Notes: a model not told the origin generated them from the sequence alone. 64,000 nucleotides of DNA from Crocodylus rhombifer (GCA_038503035.1 JAVSML010024016.1:976558-1040557), one strand, 5' to 3'. Shown: positions 45,794 through 57,262, counted from the stretch's first letter. Program-made: numbers and translations.

Positions 45794-46026
45794 CATTGGC
45801 GATGTATGTGCACCCCCTGAGATCAGCTGTGTTCCCCCTGGAAGCACCAGCCACAAAAGTGGAAGTGCTGGCAGAAGTGCACTTCTAGTTTTGCCTCTGG
45901 CTCGGGGATCAGCTGCTGTGGGATCTCCCTCCTCCCTCCCCACTCTGGTCAGAGATTGGCTGCTGGGGGGCCCCCATGTCAGCAATCTGGTGCCCCCCCA
46001 GACTTGGGAGGCACCAGTCACCCATG
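45794..46026 (+). mobile_element. hAT-like MITE with perfect 8-bp target duplication
   Basis: The octamer TAGGGCTC lies at 45786-45793 and again at 46027-46034. Between them is a 233-bp element with ends CATTGGCGATG and (complement) CATGGGTGACTGG, which pair imperfectly. The body matches the element at 38741-38939 and, inverted, that at 35016. No coding capacity. Confidence 0.85.
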
Positions 46027-46034
46027 TAGGGCTC

Positions 46035-47084
46035 CCATCAGAGGTCCATCAAAAATCTAATGGTATCTGTTCTTAATTCTGACATTGATTTCATGTCTAT
46101 CCTATGAACATAGCATCAGAATTAATGATACTAAAAAAATTGTGCATTATAAGCAACATGGTGAAGCTAAAAACTTCATCACTGGGTACCACAGAAAGTG
46201 ACTAATTGTGCTGAAGATCACAGAGGATGCCAGTGGCAGGGCAGGGCTTGGAACCTACAGGATTCTTCCTCCCTTCCACTCAGTGAGATTGGGATGTTCC
46301 CATGGAACTTTTCAATTGTAATGATTCAGTCATTTCCTAGAGGGGAAAGTACAGCAGAGTCAGTGAGCTGTACAATTCAGGTGGAGATGTTGGACCCAGA
46401 TGCCCAGACAGCTGAGCTGGGAAGACCCACGGAGAGAAGGCTGGAACCCAAGAAAGATCCAGCTGGGCGCTGCAGGGAGAGATAAGTGTAGTGGGCTGCC
46501 AGGAAATAAGAAAGAAATTAATTTATCTGATTAATTAAGAGATAAGTGAATGGACCCATAGATGCTTATTTGGGGAAAATAAGAAACAAACTGATTTATA
46601 AAGGTAATTGAGAAACAAGGAACAAGGGAATTCATAGAGGTCTACCCAGAAAGGAGCTGGAGGATATACCAGAACACCCCAAGTCAAAGTTAGGATTATA
46701 CTTCCTCCTTTTTAGGAGCTATATGTTAAAGTTGAGGGTTGTTAGCTCTGTGACTCTGAATTCTACTCGTGGAAGAATGCAGGGACCTTCCCCAGATGGT
46801 GGTGTTAGGGCAGCCCAGAGAAACAGAATCATGACCTTGGGAGTATGAGTCATGCACCATGGACTTGAAAGGAAAGGGGCAGGGTGTAGGGGAGGTGGAG
46901 CCATGCAAAAGACTAGTCTGTCCAGCAAAACAAAGCTTTGCCCTATGGGACCATCAAACCTCCCCAAGAACAATCTGAACAACAAGGTGTGACAGGTGAG
47001 TGAGAAAGTGGGGTGGAGAACAGGCAAGTCCCAAAAGAGCAGTTACCTGAGTCATGTCACTCACTAGGACACATAAGAACTAAG
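46035..47084. other. No recognisable gene
   Basis: Single-copy-like DNA without terminal repeats or protein-like frames. Confidence 0.55.
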
Positions 47085-47496
47085 GGCACTGTGGCAGGAT
47101 GGAGTCCTAGGGTCACCGTGATCTCCCCTAGCACCCCCTGCTGTGCCAAGTCAGTGCTAAAGCACACTCACAATCTCTCCCGCCACGTCTTTGATGTTCC
47201 CCAGCCTTATGGGCTACGCTTGGCTCCAACCACCCCTGTACCATGCTCCAAGCATCACAGATGTACCAGACTTTGTTTGGTCGATTTCATTCTCCTGTGC
47301 CCCACTGACACTTCTGGCTTGCCTCGCAACCGTGCTCCCTAGCACTCGTCAACCTCTGTTCCCGCTCTGGGGCTCCTCGCAACTGCCCGCTCTGGGGCTT
47401 CTTGCCATGGGGCTCGGGTGGCCATAGCCGTGCCTGGCCCCCAAATCTCCTCCTTGGGTCTTAAACCTCCTGTAGGGCTCAGACAGCCCTACAGGG

Positions 47497-47559
47497 CTAA
47501 AGTACACTAACACTGAAGATGATGAAGAAACGCCTGCTTCTATTCCCTAGCTATATTCC
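47497..47559 (+). repeat. 63-bp direct repeat, copy 1 (inside the LTR)
   Basis: Nearly identical to 48584-48646: one difference by eye (ctattcCctag against ctattcTctag). On its right edge the sequence attccctagc is repeated, as though the block had been inserted at a microhomology. Confidence 0.95.
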
Positions 47560-47956
47560 CTAGCCTTACCTGGCCTCCCCCAATCCTCTGCTCCCCTTCT
47601 CAGGGCTGGGGTCAGTGCACCCCTGAATGCTGCACCCTCTCTGGCACCAGGGTCCCCACCCTACCGTGGAGCCCCTATGAGGCCTCCTCCAACCCCTAAT
47701 AGCCTCACCCAGTCCTCTGGTGTAACAATAACAATGAAAGCAATAACACAAGCCAATCAGCTATAACACAAATCTAAGCCTCCTGGCTAAACGTTCTCCA
47801 AACCACACCACATCTCTCACCGGTGTAACCAATGGCTTATACATCCAGGCCTTTTTCTCTTTCCCACATTCAGGGCCAATCTCTTTCCCTTGGTCAGGCA
47901 GTACTCCTTCTTCCTGGCTGCCAGCAGAGAGAAGGCACTCACAGCCTCCAGTCTGT

Positions 47957-47967
47957 GTCTTATAGTA
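47957..47967 (-). promoter_or_regulatory. TATA-like box of the probable LTR
   Basis: The minus strand reads ACTACTATAAGACAC at this point, about 135 bases from the LTR's minus-strand 5' end. It is preceded by a GC-box-like GGGGCAGGGCT. Position and sequence fit an LTR U3 promoter, but there is no direct evidence of activity. Confidence 0.35.
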
Positions 47968-48100
47968 GTCAGCCCTGCCCCTTCCGGTCAGCTGACTCAC
48001 CAGGTGTGGGCCCTTAGCTCCTCCTGGTTGCCCCTAGCAACCAGCACCCAAGCCACTACTCCAGCTTTCCAAGTAGCACGCACCTTAGTGCCCTGCCACA

Positions 48101-48403
48101 GGCACCTACAGACATGCAGTAAGGCTGCTCCGATGCACTGTTATTACAGCTGAAGTGTGGTAATTACAGTGCTCCAGCAGACTCCAGTCACATGTATCAG
48201 CATCCCCGTGTTGAAAATTGGCAGCAGGAGCTCTTTAACTAAAGCTTGTTCGATGAGCTCTAGTTAAAGCATCCCTGCCACCATTTTTCTGCATTGGGAC
48301 GCTGATACATGTGATGTTCTGGGTGCTTTAATTAGAGAGGCTCTCAGAGCCACTCTAATTAAAGTGCCCCCACCCTGTCTCAGAACATGGCTATAAATGC
48401 CCT
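48101..48403 (+). mobile_element. Palindromic MITE family, copy 1
   Basis: Begins GGCACCTACAGACATG and follows the same order as 54738-55059: 'ggctgctccga', 'tgattacag' equivalents, 'catgtatcagcatccccg', an internal hairpin (gcagcaggagctctttaactaaagct.../...agctctagttaaagcatccctgcc, about 48220-48285), then 'ggctctcagagcca.tctaatta'. The right end (ataaatgccc) is degraded. No coding capacity. Confidence 0.75.
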
Positions 48404-48583
48404 AACATAAACAAAAAACAAACAAAATCACAGGTTTTTAAATCTTGTATGAAAAAGGAAAAGAAGCATGTTTTACAGCTTTCCTTAAAGAAACAGAAAT
48501 TGGGAAATTGCAGTGAATACTGATACCCAGTTTGTCAAAACTTGAAGTTCTGGCAAATATCCTCATAATTAGGAACCCTTATT

Positions 48584-48646
48584 CTAAAGTACACTAACAC
48601 TGAAGATGATGAAGAAACGCCTGCTTCTATTCTCTAGCTATATTCC
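48584..48646 (+). repeat. 63-bp direct repeat, copy 2 (outside the LTR)
   Basis: Second copy, 1087 bases downstream of the first, in otherwise unrelated sequence. The near-identity contrasts with the diverged state of surrounding repeats. Confidence 0.95.
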
Positions 48647-48649
48647 AAT

Positions 48650-50105
48650 TGGAGAAGGGTTTAACATAAAAAAACAGTGACTGTCTCACTCAGGGTTAGA
48701 TGCTGGCTTTCTTCATGAAAGAAGCAATAAGTAACCTCTCTTTTTCTCTCTCACATAAAGAAAGGACCTTCAAAAAGAAGCTAAAGACATTTTTTCCCTC
48801 TGTCCTCAGTTACCCTGAAAAATTGTTCTCTTGCCATGATTAGGAAAATAAAGTTCTGAAAGACAGATGTTTGCAATCATAAAAAGCAAAATAAATCAAA
48901 TGACTTTTGGAGAAGAGCATTTTTTAACGGAAGCTCAGTTGGAAAAATAGGGTACAGAAAAGTTCTCAATACTATAAAATAATAAAAATGATAAAGAGAT
49001 TTCAGAGCAGCAGGAAGATACTGCTCCCTGTGTCCAAGAAGTACTGCAAAATTACAAAGGAATTTCTGAAAGCAAAAAAAAAAATTGAAACAACATAATT
49101 AGGCATAGCCAGGATCCTGGTATCTCTTCTGAAAGAAAGAAAAACAAAAAGAAATCCCAAAACAAATTCCAAACCAAAAAAAGCAGAAGCAAAGACCAAC
49201 TTCATCACAAAGTTTATTTTAACAGAATACATATATGGATTGGAACTGCCATAACTTCCTAGCTTTCATCTTTAGTGGCTTCACTTTTATTATTTATATA
49301 GATTTTTTATGTCGTGGAACAACAACAGAAATAATAAGAATAACCTGTACTTATAAGGCCTCCTGGTATTTGACAAATGCAAGTAATTCTCACAGCATTA
49401 CTCAGATGATTATTATTGTTGTTCCCATGCCCGACCATCCCTTAATTGATCATGTAGCCTGAAGAGGAGGCAAGGAGCCTTCCTTCTGCATACTACATTA
49501 AAAGCAATGCCTGCACATAGGTGAGCCCAACTTGCCCCTTGCAGTTGCCCTAGGAAAGCAGAGAGTCCTACTGTGTCGACTCCCTCCAGTCGTAATGTTC
49601 CAGTTATCCACATGAATCCCCAACCCCATAGTCTGCCAGTCTGCCTGCCCAGCCAGTCCCAATGGCAGGATTTCCCCTAGCCTCTATGTAGTCTGTTCAG
49701 TACTACCCAAGCTTACCAAGATAGCAGTCTCCCAGTGACTCTTTTTGCACTTTGCATCCTAGCACTACTGCCCATAATGAAACCAAAGCACAGGCGAGAC
49801 AAATAGGGAGCGTGAGTCCTAGAAGGTCTTCTATTTAGTTTCCTGTTTCTCTCCAGTGGAGTCCTAAGAATCAGTTTGCCGAACACTTGTCGCTCCTTCT
49901 GGGCATTGTGTGGGCAGAGCATCCAGATAACATAAAAGAGGAGAGGTAGCTTGTGTAGCTGGGAGAAGTCTTAAGTGACCCATAAGAGTTGACCCAGACA
50001 GACGTGCAATTATATCCACAGAAAGCAGAGATGGCTCCATCCCTACTTTGCCCTATCCCACAATATAAAACCAACACACAAGAGAGAAAACTGCATCCCT
50101 GAAAG
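48650..50105. other. No recognisable gene
   Basis: AT-rich and mixed DNA with an A-run near 49073-49083. The frames are short and of chance character. Confidence 0.55.
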
Positions 50106-50164
50106 GGGTCTATTTATTAGGTAGTATAAGAGTGATGTAGCTGCAGTGGTCCAAAATTATGTAA

Positions 50165-50265
50165 GAGGCAAGGATTTTTAGGGTGATATCTATTATTGGA
50201 CCAACTATGTAGCTGGGATAAATGCAAGCTTTCAAATGCAAGACATTTTTCTTCAGGTCTCCATT
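50165..50265. repeat. Dispersed retroposon-like repeat, second example
   Basis: Contains 'aaggatttttagggtgatatctattattggaccaactatgtagctggg' and 'aaatgcaagctttcaaatgcaagacatttttcttcagg', related to 20125-20240. It has no clear ends. Probably an ancient amniote SINE or LINE 3' fragment. Confidence 0.6.
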
Positions 50266-50435
50266 CATGGGAAGCCAGGCACAACAACTTTGCTTTGCCT
50301 ATTTATTGTATTATTATTGGCTGTTTAAACTTGTCTGTAAAATTGGGTGCATTTCTCCAGCAGGTCAGGGAATTCAGGGAGGATTTTTTCTTTTTGAAAG
50401 CAAATTATTTTCGGTGGTCAGTGGTCCTGCTAGAG

Positions 50436-51027
50436 CAGTGGTCCTCAATCTTTTTTAGTGTCCTCCAGAACTTTTCTGAATTTCACAATACGCAGTTGAG
50501 AATCACTGAGCCACATTCAAAATTCAGAAGACATATGGAGAGGGGAAGCTAAAAAACCGTTAAGGATCATTGATCTATCTGGTTCCAGGTTGGGGAGGGA
50601 CCTCACCCTGCCATGCCCTGCTCTTTCCACTGTCTTCCCTCTCCCCGAGTTTATACCTACGGAGATAAAGGTAGCCCCTGTCACTGAGGCTGCTTCTTCA
50701 GGGTTTTGTACACTGGCAAACACCTCCATGGCCCCTCTCACCATTCCTGGGAACTTGGGAGGAGTGGAAGGGGTGAGCTGGGCTGCAAAGCATGACTCTG
50801 GCTTCACATCCACCCTTCCATCTTACCTCTCCCTGCAGCAGAACATGCTACGAGGAGCATGGGGGCAGCCAGCACAGGGGCTGCTGGGGCACAGGAAGGA
50901 AGACAGTAGATGGAGAAGCTGCAAGTTGCTAGGTGCAGGGAGGAAAGCATTTACCTCTTCATACATGGGGTGGGCACGGGGCAGCAACCTTAATGGGCTC
51001 TCGTGTCACGCCGGTTGAGAATTGCTA
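50436..51027. mobile_element. hAT-like element with perfect 8-bp target duplication, 592 bp
   Basis: The left end CAGTGGTCCTCAATC and the right end GTTGAGAATTGCTA pair imperfectly. The exact octamer TGCTAGAG flanks both sides (50428-50435 and 51028-51035). The interior is G/C-mixed with no transposase. The perfect duplication but imperfect ends suggest moderate age. Confidence 0.87.
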
Positions 51028-51035
51028 TGCTAGAG

Positions 51036-51670
51036 CAGTGCATTTCCACATCACCTCTCACCTTGAATTGTGTCTGAAAGTTGCTATCCAGTTCAGGGAG
51101 ATTAAGGGTATGTCTATGCCTCGTCTCTGGCACTGCTGATGGCACCCACTTTTGAGCATGCCCTCCTATCCCTTCCCACTCCCATGGACACTTGCCACAT
51201 CCAGAAATGCAATGTAATGTCCCGCTTTTACTGCTCCCAAGACTTTTGCATCCAGCATACTTGAGAATAGCCACAAAAGAATGCCCACAGAGCAGTTTCG
51301 CTTCTCCAGCTCCAGGTTCAACACAAAAAAGCAGGAGTAGGTGGTCAGGGTCTAGGAGAGCAGCAGTGGAGACTTATGTTTATGGACTTGCTCAAACCTC
51401 TTTTGTAAGGCAACAGCAAAACCGCTGTTCCTTACAAAAGCTGAGGAACCCAGAAGGATCTCTGTTCTGTTCTGGTCTGTTCTAGCACAGCTTCTTACAT
51501 TTGAGTGACATTTCTTAAACTCTATTCAACAGCAAATCTGCTTAAAAAGAAGTGTTATAAAACTGCTCTCGTAAGCATTTTTTTTTAGAGTTAAAACATC
51601 TTTTTTATTATTTTGAAGTCCCCAAGTGATTTTGATTTTTGTAAGCAGCAGTAAAAGCCAATTTTTCCAG
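51036..51670. other. No recognisable gene
   Basis: Mixed DNA between two repeats. Nothing supported. Confidence 0.55.
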
Positions 51671-51691
51671 TAAATAAAGAGAGAGAGGGAC

Positions 51692-51878
51692 CCAGCCATA
51701 TTAGTCTGAAGTCAGGCAAAAGGCAGGGAAGGCTAGCACCTTAGAAACTAGCTCATTCAAAAAGGCATATGCTTTCATAGGTGACAGCATGCAAAACATC
51801 TGACAAAGTAGTTTGGCACCTATGAAAGCTTATGCCTCTGAATGAATTAGTCTCTAAGAGGCCACTCTGTCCTGCCTT
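51692..51878. repeat. Palindromic repeat, 187 bp
   Basis: The inner stem GGCATATGCTTTCATAGGTG (51764-51783) pairs with CACCTATGAAAGCTTATGCC (51817-51836) with a single mismatch. Outer segments also pair (caccttagaaactagctcattca with tgaatgaattagtctctaagaggcc; aggcaggg with cctgcctt). The left half (agtctgaagtcaggcaaaaggcagg) recurs, inverted, at 57175-57258. Confidence 0.8.
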
Positions 51879-52520
51879 CTTCAGTACTGAACAGAGAACA
51901 GTCTATCCAGGAATGGAAGAACCATTGAGACATGTCACCACACTACAACTAATGCATTTGAGCTAAGGAACAACAGTGAGATGGGAGAAAAACAAAATCT
52001 GAGAAAGAGAATCCCCCCAAAGAGTTCTTCTTATCAAAATACCAGTGGTGGCATGGACAAAATAATGAGATCCAGCTAATCTCACAGTTTATAGCACTAT
52101 TAATTCCACCAAACAAGTGTCAAAATCCACTCAGACATGCGGAGGAGGTATTGAATTAGAGCAGGGTCAAACTATGCAAAATATTATAACAGCTGCAGAG
52201 CACAAGGATTCACAGGTTTGCACACAATAATGCATTCACAGTGGTTCATGTAGTTTTGAAATATCAGGTTTAAACAGGATAAAAAGTACATCCATGAACA
52301 CTTCTGTTCACACACTGTTCTGTGCTTGTGTTCCCTTCTGTACATTTTAGAATGGGATCTTGCCACCAGCTGGGGCATGCTGAGCTTCCAGAATGCTTTG
52401 CATTAGAAAGACCAATTGATACTGTACACAGAAACAGATTTTGAGCCCTAGCCTCATGTGCACAACCCCACTTTTCCCATATAGAAAAAGGGGAACAGCC
52501 TCCCGTGCAATGCTATTCCC
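51879..52520. other. No recognisable gene
   Basis: Mixed AT-rich DNA. Nothing supported. Confidence 0.55.
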
Positions 52521-52525
52521 TTTAG

Positions 52526-52720
52526 GGCACCTATACATGTGCCAGACATCTGCTCCAGTACATGCTAATTAACATGCGCTGGAGCAGATTCAATTGAGTC
52601 TGCTGGCATGTGCTAATTAGCACACGCCAGCAACCTCTACGTCACATGTATTCAGCATCCTTATACTTCAAAATAGTGGTGGGAGCACTTAACTAAAGCT
52701 CATCAGATGAGCTACCCCTG
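52526..52720 (+). mobile_element. Palindromic MITE family, copy 2 (right part missing)
   Basis: Starts GGCACCTATACATGTGCC and keeps 'ctgctccag.acatgctaattaacatg', 'ctggagcaga..caa..gagtctgctggcatgtgctaatta' and the first arm of the internal hairpin (agtggtgggagcacttaactaaagct). It then runs into unrelated sequence after about 52720. Confidence 0.7.
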
Positions 52721-54735
52721 GCTCCATCCGGGGGTAGGTGTAACAATTCTTCTAGCACCCAGTGAGCTAAGAAGTGCCAGGGTCATGGAATAAGCAGACC
52801 TCCATTGAGTATAACCAAAGCTAAGGTACACATTGGCCCAACCACCATTTTAGTAGAGATGAACCAGAAAAATAGAGTCCCAACTCTTTACCTTTCCTGC
52901 GGACTACCTACCATGGGGTACTCCCCTCAAGCGAAGAGTGTCTCTTTTACAGTGTCTAGACTCTAGCAGGAGGACCCTGAACCACCTCAGCTGGCTCACG
53001 GGATCCCTGGATTTGGTCCAGTTCTTGAGAAAATTGTGGGGCTTTGGTAAAATAATTTTTTTTCTGTGGAATTGGGACAAATAACTTTAGAAACTGCTTC
53101 TCCCATAGGAAAATGGACATATACTTAACTTGTTAGCTAAGATGAGGTAAATTGATTCTAATAAAATGAGAGCAATCTGGGGTTTTTCACAAGAGTTAGC
53201 ATGTTCAGTATAAACCGCTGGCAAGCCTCAGAGCCATCATAGGACTTTATCTACGCTAGGATTCACCTCCACCATACCTTTTTCCTAGTGAGGGCAAGAT
53301 TTAAAAGAAATGTGAAAAACGCATTGAGGACAATCAAAGTCAAAGCTCAGTTAAAGCCATTGATTTGGGGACAGTTGAATTCCCCTTGATTTATCTAGCA
53401 TGCTGCTGGAAGAACATGAGCTAAACATAATAATATAAAGGCATTTTACCAAAACTAGCATATCCAGTATTAAATAAACGGTTGCCCCTTCTGGTCTGGG
53501 TCGTTGGGCAATATTCAGAAATTGGATGAGCTGTTTCTATTAGTGGGAAAAACTGATTCTGTGAGTCAGGCACTTCTTTGGTGCAATCCTATTTATTTAC
53601 AAAGAAAATGTACAAATTTTTGTTTACCTGAACTTAGCAAAAACAAGCAGGAGGCAGTTTCCTTCCTCTGAAATCCAAATTTGCCTTCCCAACAAGTACT
53701 GTGCCCCAAAGAAGCTTTGTCATGCAGTTGTCCTTCAGATCTGTGCTGACTACTGCACCTCCCTCTCTGTCATACATACAAACCCACATATGTGCACACA
53801 CAGCTGCCGCCAATCAATTCCTACCTCAAAGTTTGGCATTAGTAGTTACCTACTGTTTCAGCTACCACTACACAAAGCTGCTTTGGTTTCTTCCATGTAT
53901 CCTTAAATGATGGTGCTTAGCACGGCTAGGTAAGGGACATAGCACAGCCAGATATCTTTCTCTCACTAGTGAATCTAGAAAAGCTAAAATAGATTTTCAG
54001 AATAGAAACCTGCCAATAATACTGAGGAATATTTTACACTAGAGGTTGGTTTGAGCTGTAAATTATGAACCTCAGAACCCACCAGCGTATACTGGGATAC
54101 ATTTCTATTTTGTCCTTGTAAAGAGTCCTTCAGCTGAAGGTCTCAGGGCTGAGTAGCTGGGCAACTATTAGTTTCATAAAGCATTTCCAAATGCAAAAGG
54201 TGGGACAATGCTGTCCTTTTCAGAGATGAAAAGTAATGTATATGATGGATTAATGACTTGCCTAAGATTATGTAACATAAATGCCAGAATCCAGAGAATA
54301 ACCTGTAAGAGAACTCATTAAATCAAAGTACTCTGAGAGTTTCTATCTTTGCACTCATGGGTATGCATATATTTTGCCATACTTTGCCAATTTACCCCAC
54401 TGAGGTAAGCAACCAGAATACTAAAATATACAAAAATCTTTCCTTGTAAAGTAAGATCAGGACAGTGGGAAGAGCATATTTTGCAAACCCAAGGTGGAAG
54501 TTGATGTCATTGTTTTTGTACAAGATAGAAAATCAGTACAGCTGAACAAAACCCATCAACTGTGCTTATGATGTCTCATGTGCTGTGCTTTTGAGAAGAA
54601 ACCTGTTCAGAACCAGTGTTTTGAGGATTCCTGATTCAGGTGACAAACAACAGATTTTTAGACTTAAAAATTTAAGACACCATAAGGCCAAAATCTGACG
54701 CCTCTTCCTTTTGCTTTAGGAACGTTCAGTAAACA
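52721..54735. other. No recognisable gene
   Basis: About 2 kb of mixed DNA without terminal repeats or meaningful frames. Confidence 0.55.
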
Positions 54736-54737
54736 CG

Positions 54738-55059
54738 GGTGCCTGTACATAAGCTGGGAGGCTGCTCCGACATGCCGTGATTACAGTGCATTGGAGCAGA
54801 CTTGATCAAGTCTTCTGGAGTGCTGTAATTACTGTGCCCCAGCCAGCCTCCACATCTCATGTATTGGTGTCCCCGCACTTACAAATGGTGGCAGGAGCAC
54901 TTTAACTAAAGCTTGTTCAATGAGCTTTCAATAAAGCGCCCCTGCCACCATTTTGCTAGCATTTGAGACGCTCCGGGGACTTTATTTAGAGTGGCTCTCA
55001 GAGCCATTCTAATTAACACGCCCCCTCCCCTAACCCTGGAGCACATGTGAAAATGTGCC
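54738..55059 (+). mobile_element. Palindromic MITE family, copy 3 (complete)
   Basis: Left GGTGCCTGTACATAAGCT and right (complement) GGCACATTTTCACATG are related ends. An internal hairpin has a perfect 10-bp outer stem TGGTGGCAGG (54886-54895) and CCTGCCACCA (54941-54950), with imperfect pairing continuing inward through actttaactaaagctt. A second palindrome, GGCTCTCAGAGCC, lies at about 54992-55004. The target duplication is unclear. Confidence 0.78.
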
Positions 55060-56950
55060 ATGAGTCTTCTGGTAGATGTAAAACTCAAGATCACACTTCC
55101 CAAAGGTTTGGCAATAAAACTAAGTGTGAAACTGTAGTCAACTTTATGCTAGATTTCAGAGATGTTATTTACATTGTGTTTAATGTGTGGATCTATAAAG
55201 AAGAATTTAATGTTAGAATAATAATTGGCAACAGGTTAGCACAGAAAACAAGTTTTCAGAGAAGCCAACACTGCTCTGGTTCCCATGGGCACAGACCCAA
55301 TAGTTAGGAGTTTTATATTCCTGAGAGAAAAGAGGAAGGCAGAACAAATGTTAAAACTCCCACACAAAACTCTTGCAATAATAACTTCATCTCTCTTAAG
55401 ACTCTGTCCCTGCTGTCAGGGTGGTTTTCTGTCAAGTTTCCAATTGCTTTTTATTCAAAATGATCATAGTTATAATTATCTAAAATTTGAGTTTTTATTC
55501 AAACAAATTAGCAGCATGCTCTCTGTCATTTGAAAGTGTCTTGTGAATTTAGGCATCTAATGCGTGTATATGGTTACTATGATACCATGGGGCTGTCTTG
55601 TAAATGGATTATTATTTACAAAACAGGTCATCTGATTGTGCAACTTTCTGATTTGCCTGGTAGTCAATTGTATATGCATTTTTGACCATCTGCCCCAGAG
55701 CCTGCAAAGATGCACAGTGGCTTATGCATAGCAGTTAGTACAGTTCTGTTCACTCTGGCTATCGTCACTGACTGATACCCATAATCGCTAGGGCTGAGCA
55801 AACATTACAAAAAGTGTTCAGGAACTATTCACTCCCATTTTTAAATGATGTAACATCAGCCATGCTCTCATGTCTTTGCAGTTGCTTTACCTAGATGGCC
55901 ATATTTTACTGCCAAAATATTTACAGGAATTTCATTTCACAGTTGAACTGAAAAGCTGACACTGGATCTGTGCTTGCTTGTTAGACCTCAGGGAAGAAAA
56001 CACCTAAATGGGTTAGAAACTAAAGTGAAGATGGCTTAGAGTGTGGATGCGCTGACAAGGAGGGTCACACAAAAAATTATATTGCTGTGGGAACAAGGCT
56101 GTTGAAGAAACCTGACCTAATAAAATAATGGCATGGAAGGAGAGTAGGACAGCCTGTCCAAGAAGATATTTTGTGAACATGATGGTGCTAATCAAACTCA
56201 CACTCAATTACCATGCTATTTAAAGACAAGGCAGAATGGAAGACCAAAAGATGTGTTATCGACTGAAGAAAGACTGGGCAGGAGAAGATAATAGAATGGT
56301 ACTGACACCAGGCAGTTTATGTAATTGCTGACTTGTATTTAAGAACAGACTGGGGGGACCCAGGGGACAGGAGGCTGTGTTTTCTGTTGGAAGTAAAGTT
56401 ACTGGAAGTATAGTTACTTGATGTACACCTCAAGGTGAAGAGCATTCTCACTGGGAAGATTCCACTCATTAGTTAGGTTTGAGCAAAATAACATTTTTAC
56501 TTACATACAACATGCACCATCGCCTTCTAATAAGCCCTCCAAAATTGGGGTATGTGTCTGAAATGTGGAAACTGATTTTCATGCCAGAAGGGAGACCTGG
56601 GGATGCTGGAATGGCTACCAGGGGCTGTGCTCCTCTGACTACATGCAGGAGGGGTGGAACCCACTCCTTAGCATCACTCATCCATTTCCTGGGGTTGCAC
56701 ACCTAAAAGTTTAACTCTCTTCCAGCTGCTGATGAGTTGGCAGCAGCTTTTGGCTGAGAAGCCAAAGACTCCGAGAGGAAAATCCTGTTTTACTTTGTGA
56801 ATGTAAATGGAGTGAATGCTACTGCATAACTGCAGCTTTGGTACTTGTACAGTTGTGGATTCTATTTTGCCATGAGTCAAAAGAAAAATCACTCTGCAGT
56901 GAAACAGAATCACCCTGCTGTGGGAAGGGAAGAAAGAGAAGTCCTGTCTT
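55060..56950. other. No recognisable gene
   Basis: Mixed DNA; short chance frames. Nothing supported. Confidence 0.55.
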
Positions 56951-56957
56951 ATTTTCA

Positions 56958-57090
56958 TCCTGGTGTCCTAATGGATAGGGCGCCCGCCCAAGAAGCAGGA
57001 GACTGAACTTAGAGCCCCCACTCATCTGAAGAGAGCTTTGAACCTAGATCTTTTGCTTCCTAGTGAAGTATACGATCCATCAGGCCATAG
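56958..57090. mobile_element. Pair of inverted tRNA-like SINE heads
   Basis: The + strand at 56958-57018 (ctggtgtcctaatggatagggc...agaagcaggaga.ctgaactta) looks like a tRNA-derived head. The minus strand from 57088 to 57035 reads tggcctgatggatcgtatac...aggaagcaaaagatctaggttcaaagc, another head with a clear B-box-like GGTTCAAAGC. The two align with each other in complement, making a head-to-head arrangement. Neither forms a full cloverleaf. Confidence 0.5.
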
Positions 57091-57164
57091 TTTAAGCAGA
57101 TAAATGCTTCTACTCTGTGCATGTCCTGTCACAGCATCTAAGGATGTGACCTCCAGCTCATGGA

Positions 57165-57262
57165 AGTTTATGCTACATGTATCTCTGATTTAGTTTGTCT
57201 ATAAGATGCAGATCTACCTTGCCTTTTGCTTGACTTCAGACTAATCTGGCTAACCATGTCTC
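57165..57262 (-). repeat. Copy of the left half of the 51.7-kb palindromic repeat
   Basis: Read in complement (ttagccagattagtctgaagtcaagcaaaaggcaaggtagatctgcatcttatagacaaac) it parallels 51695-51755. It ends near 57165 without the second arm. Confidence 0.7.

Larger units (their letters stand above)
47090..48100 (-). mobile_element. Probable solo LTR, 1011 bp
   Basis: The element starts TGTGGCAGG and ends CCTGCCACA, giving the TG...CA termini of retroviral-type LTRs. The pentamer GGCAC flanks it on both sides (47085-47089 and 48101-48105). A TATA-like CTATAAG on the minus strand gives the likely orientation. No gag, pol or env sequence adjoins it, so it would be a solo LTR left by recombination. 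No canonical AATAAA was found downstream, so a DNA element with a GGCAC duplication is an alternative. Confidence 0.6.

Noticed and set aside
56958..57018. A functional tRNA gene
   Set aside because: Box-like motifs are present but no acceptor stem or full cloverleaf forms; a SINE origin fits better.
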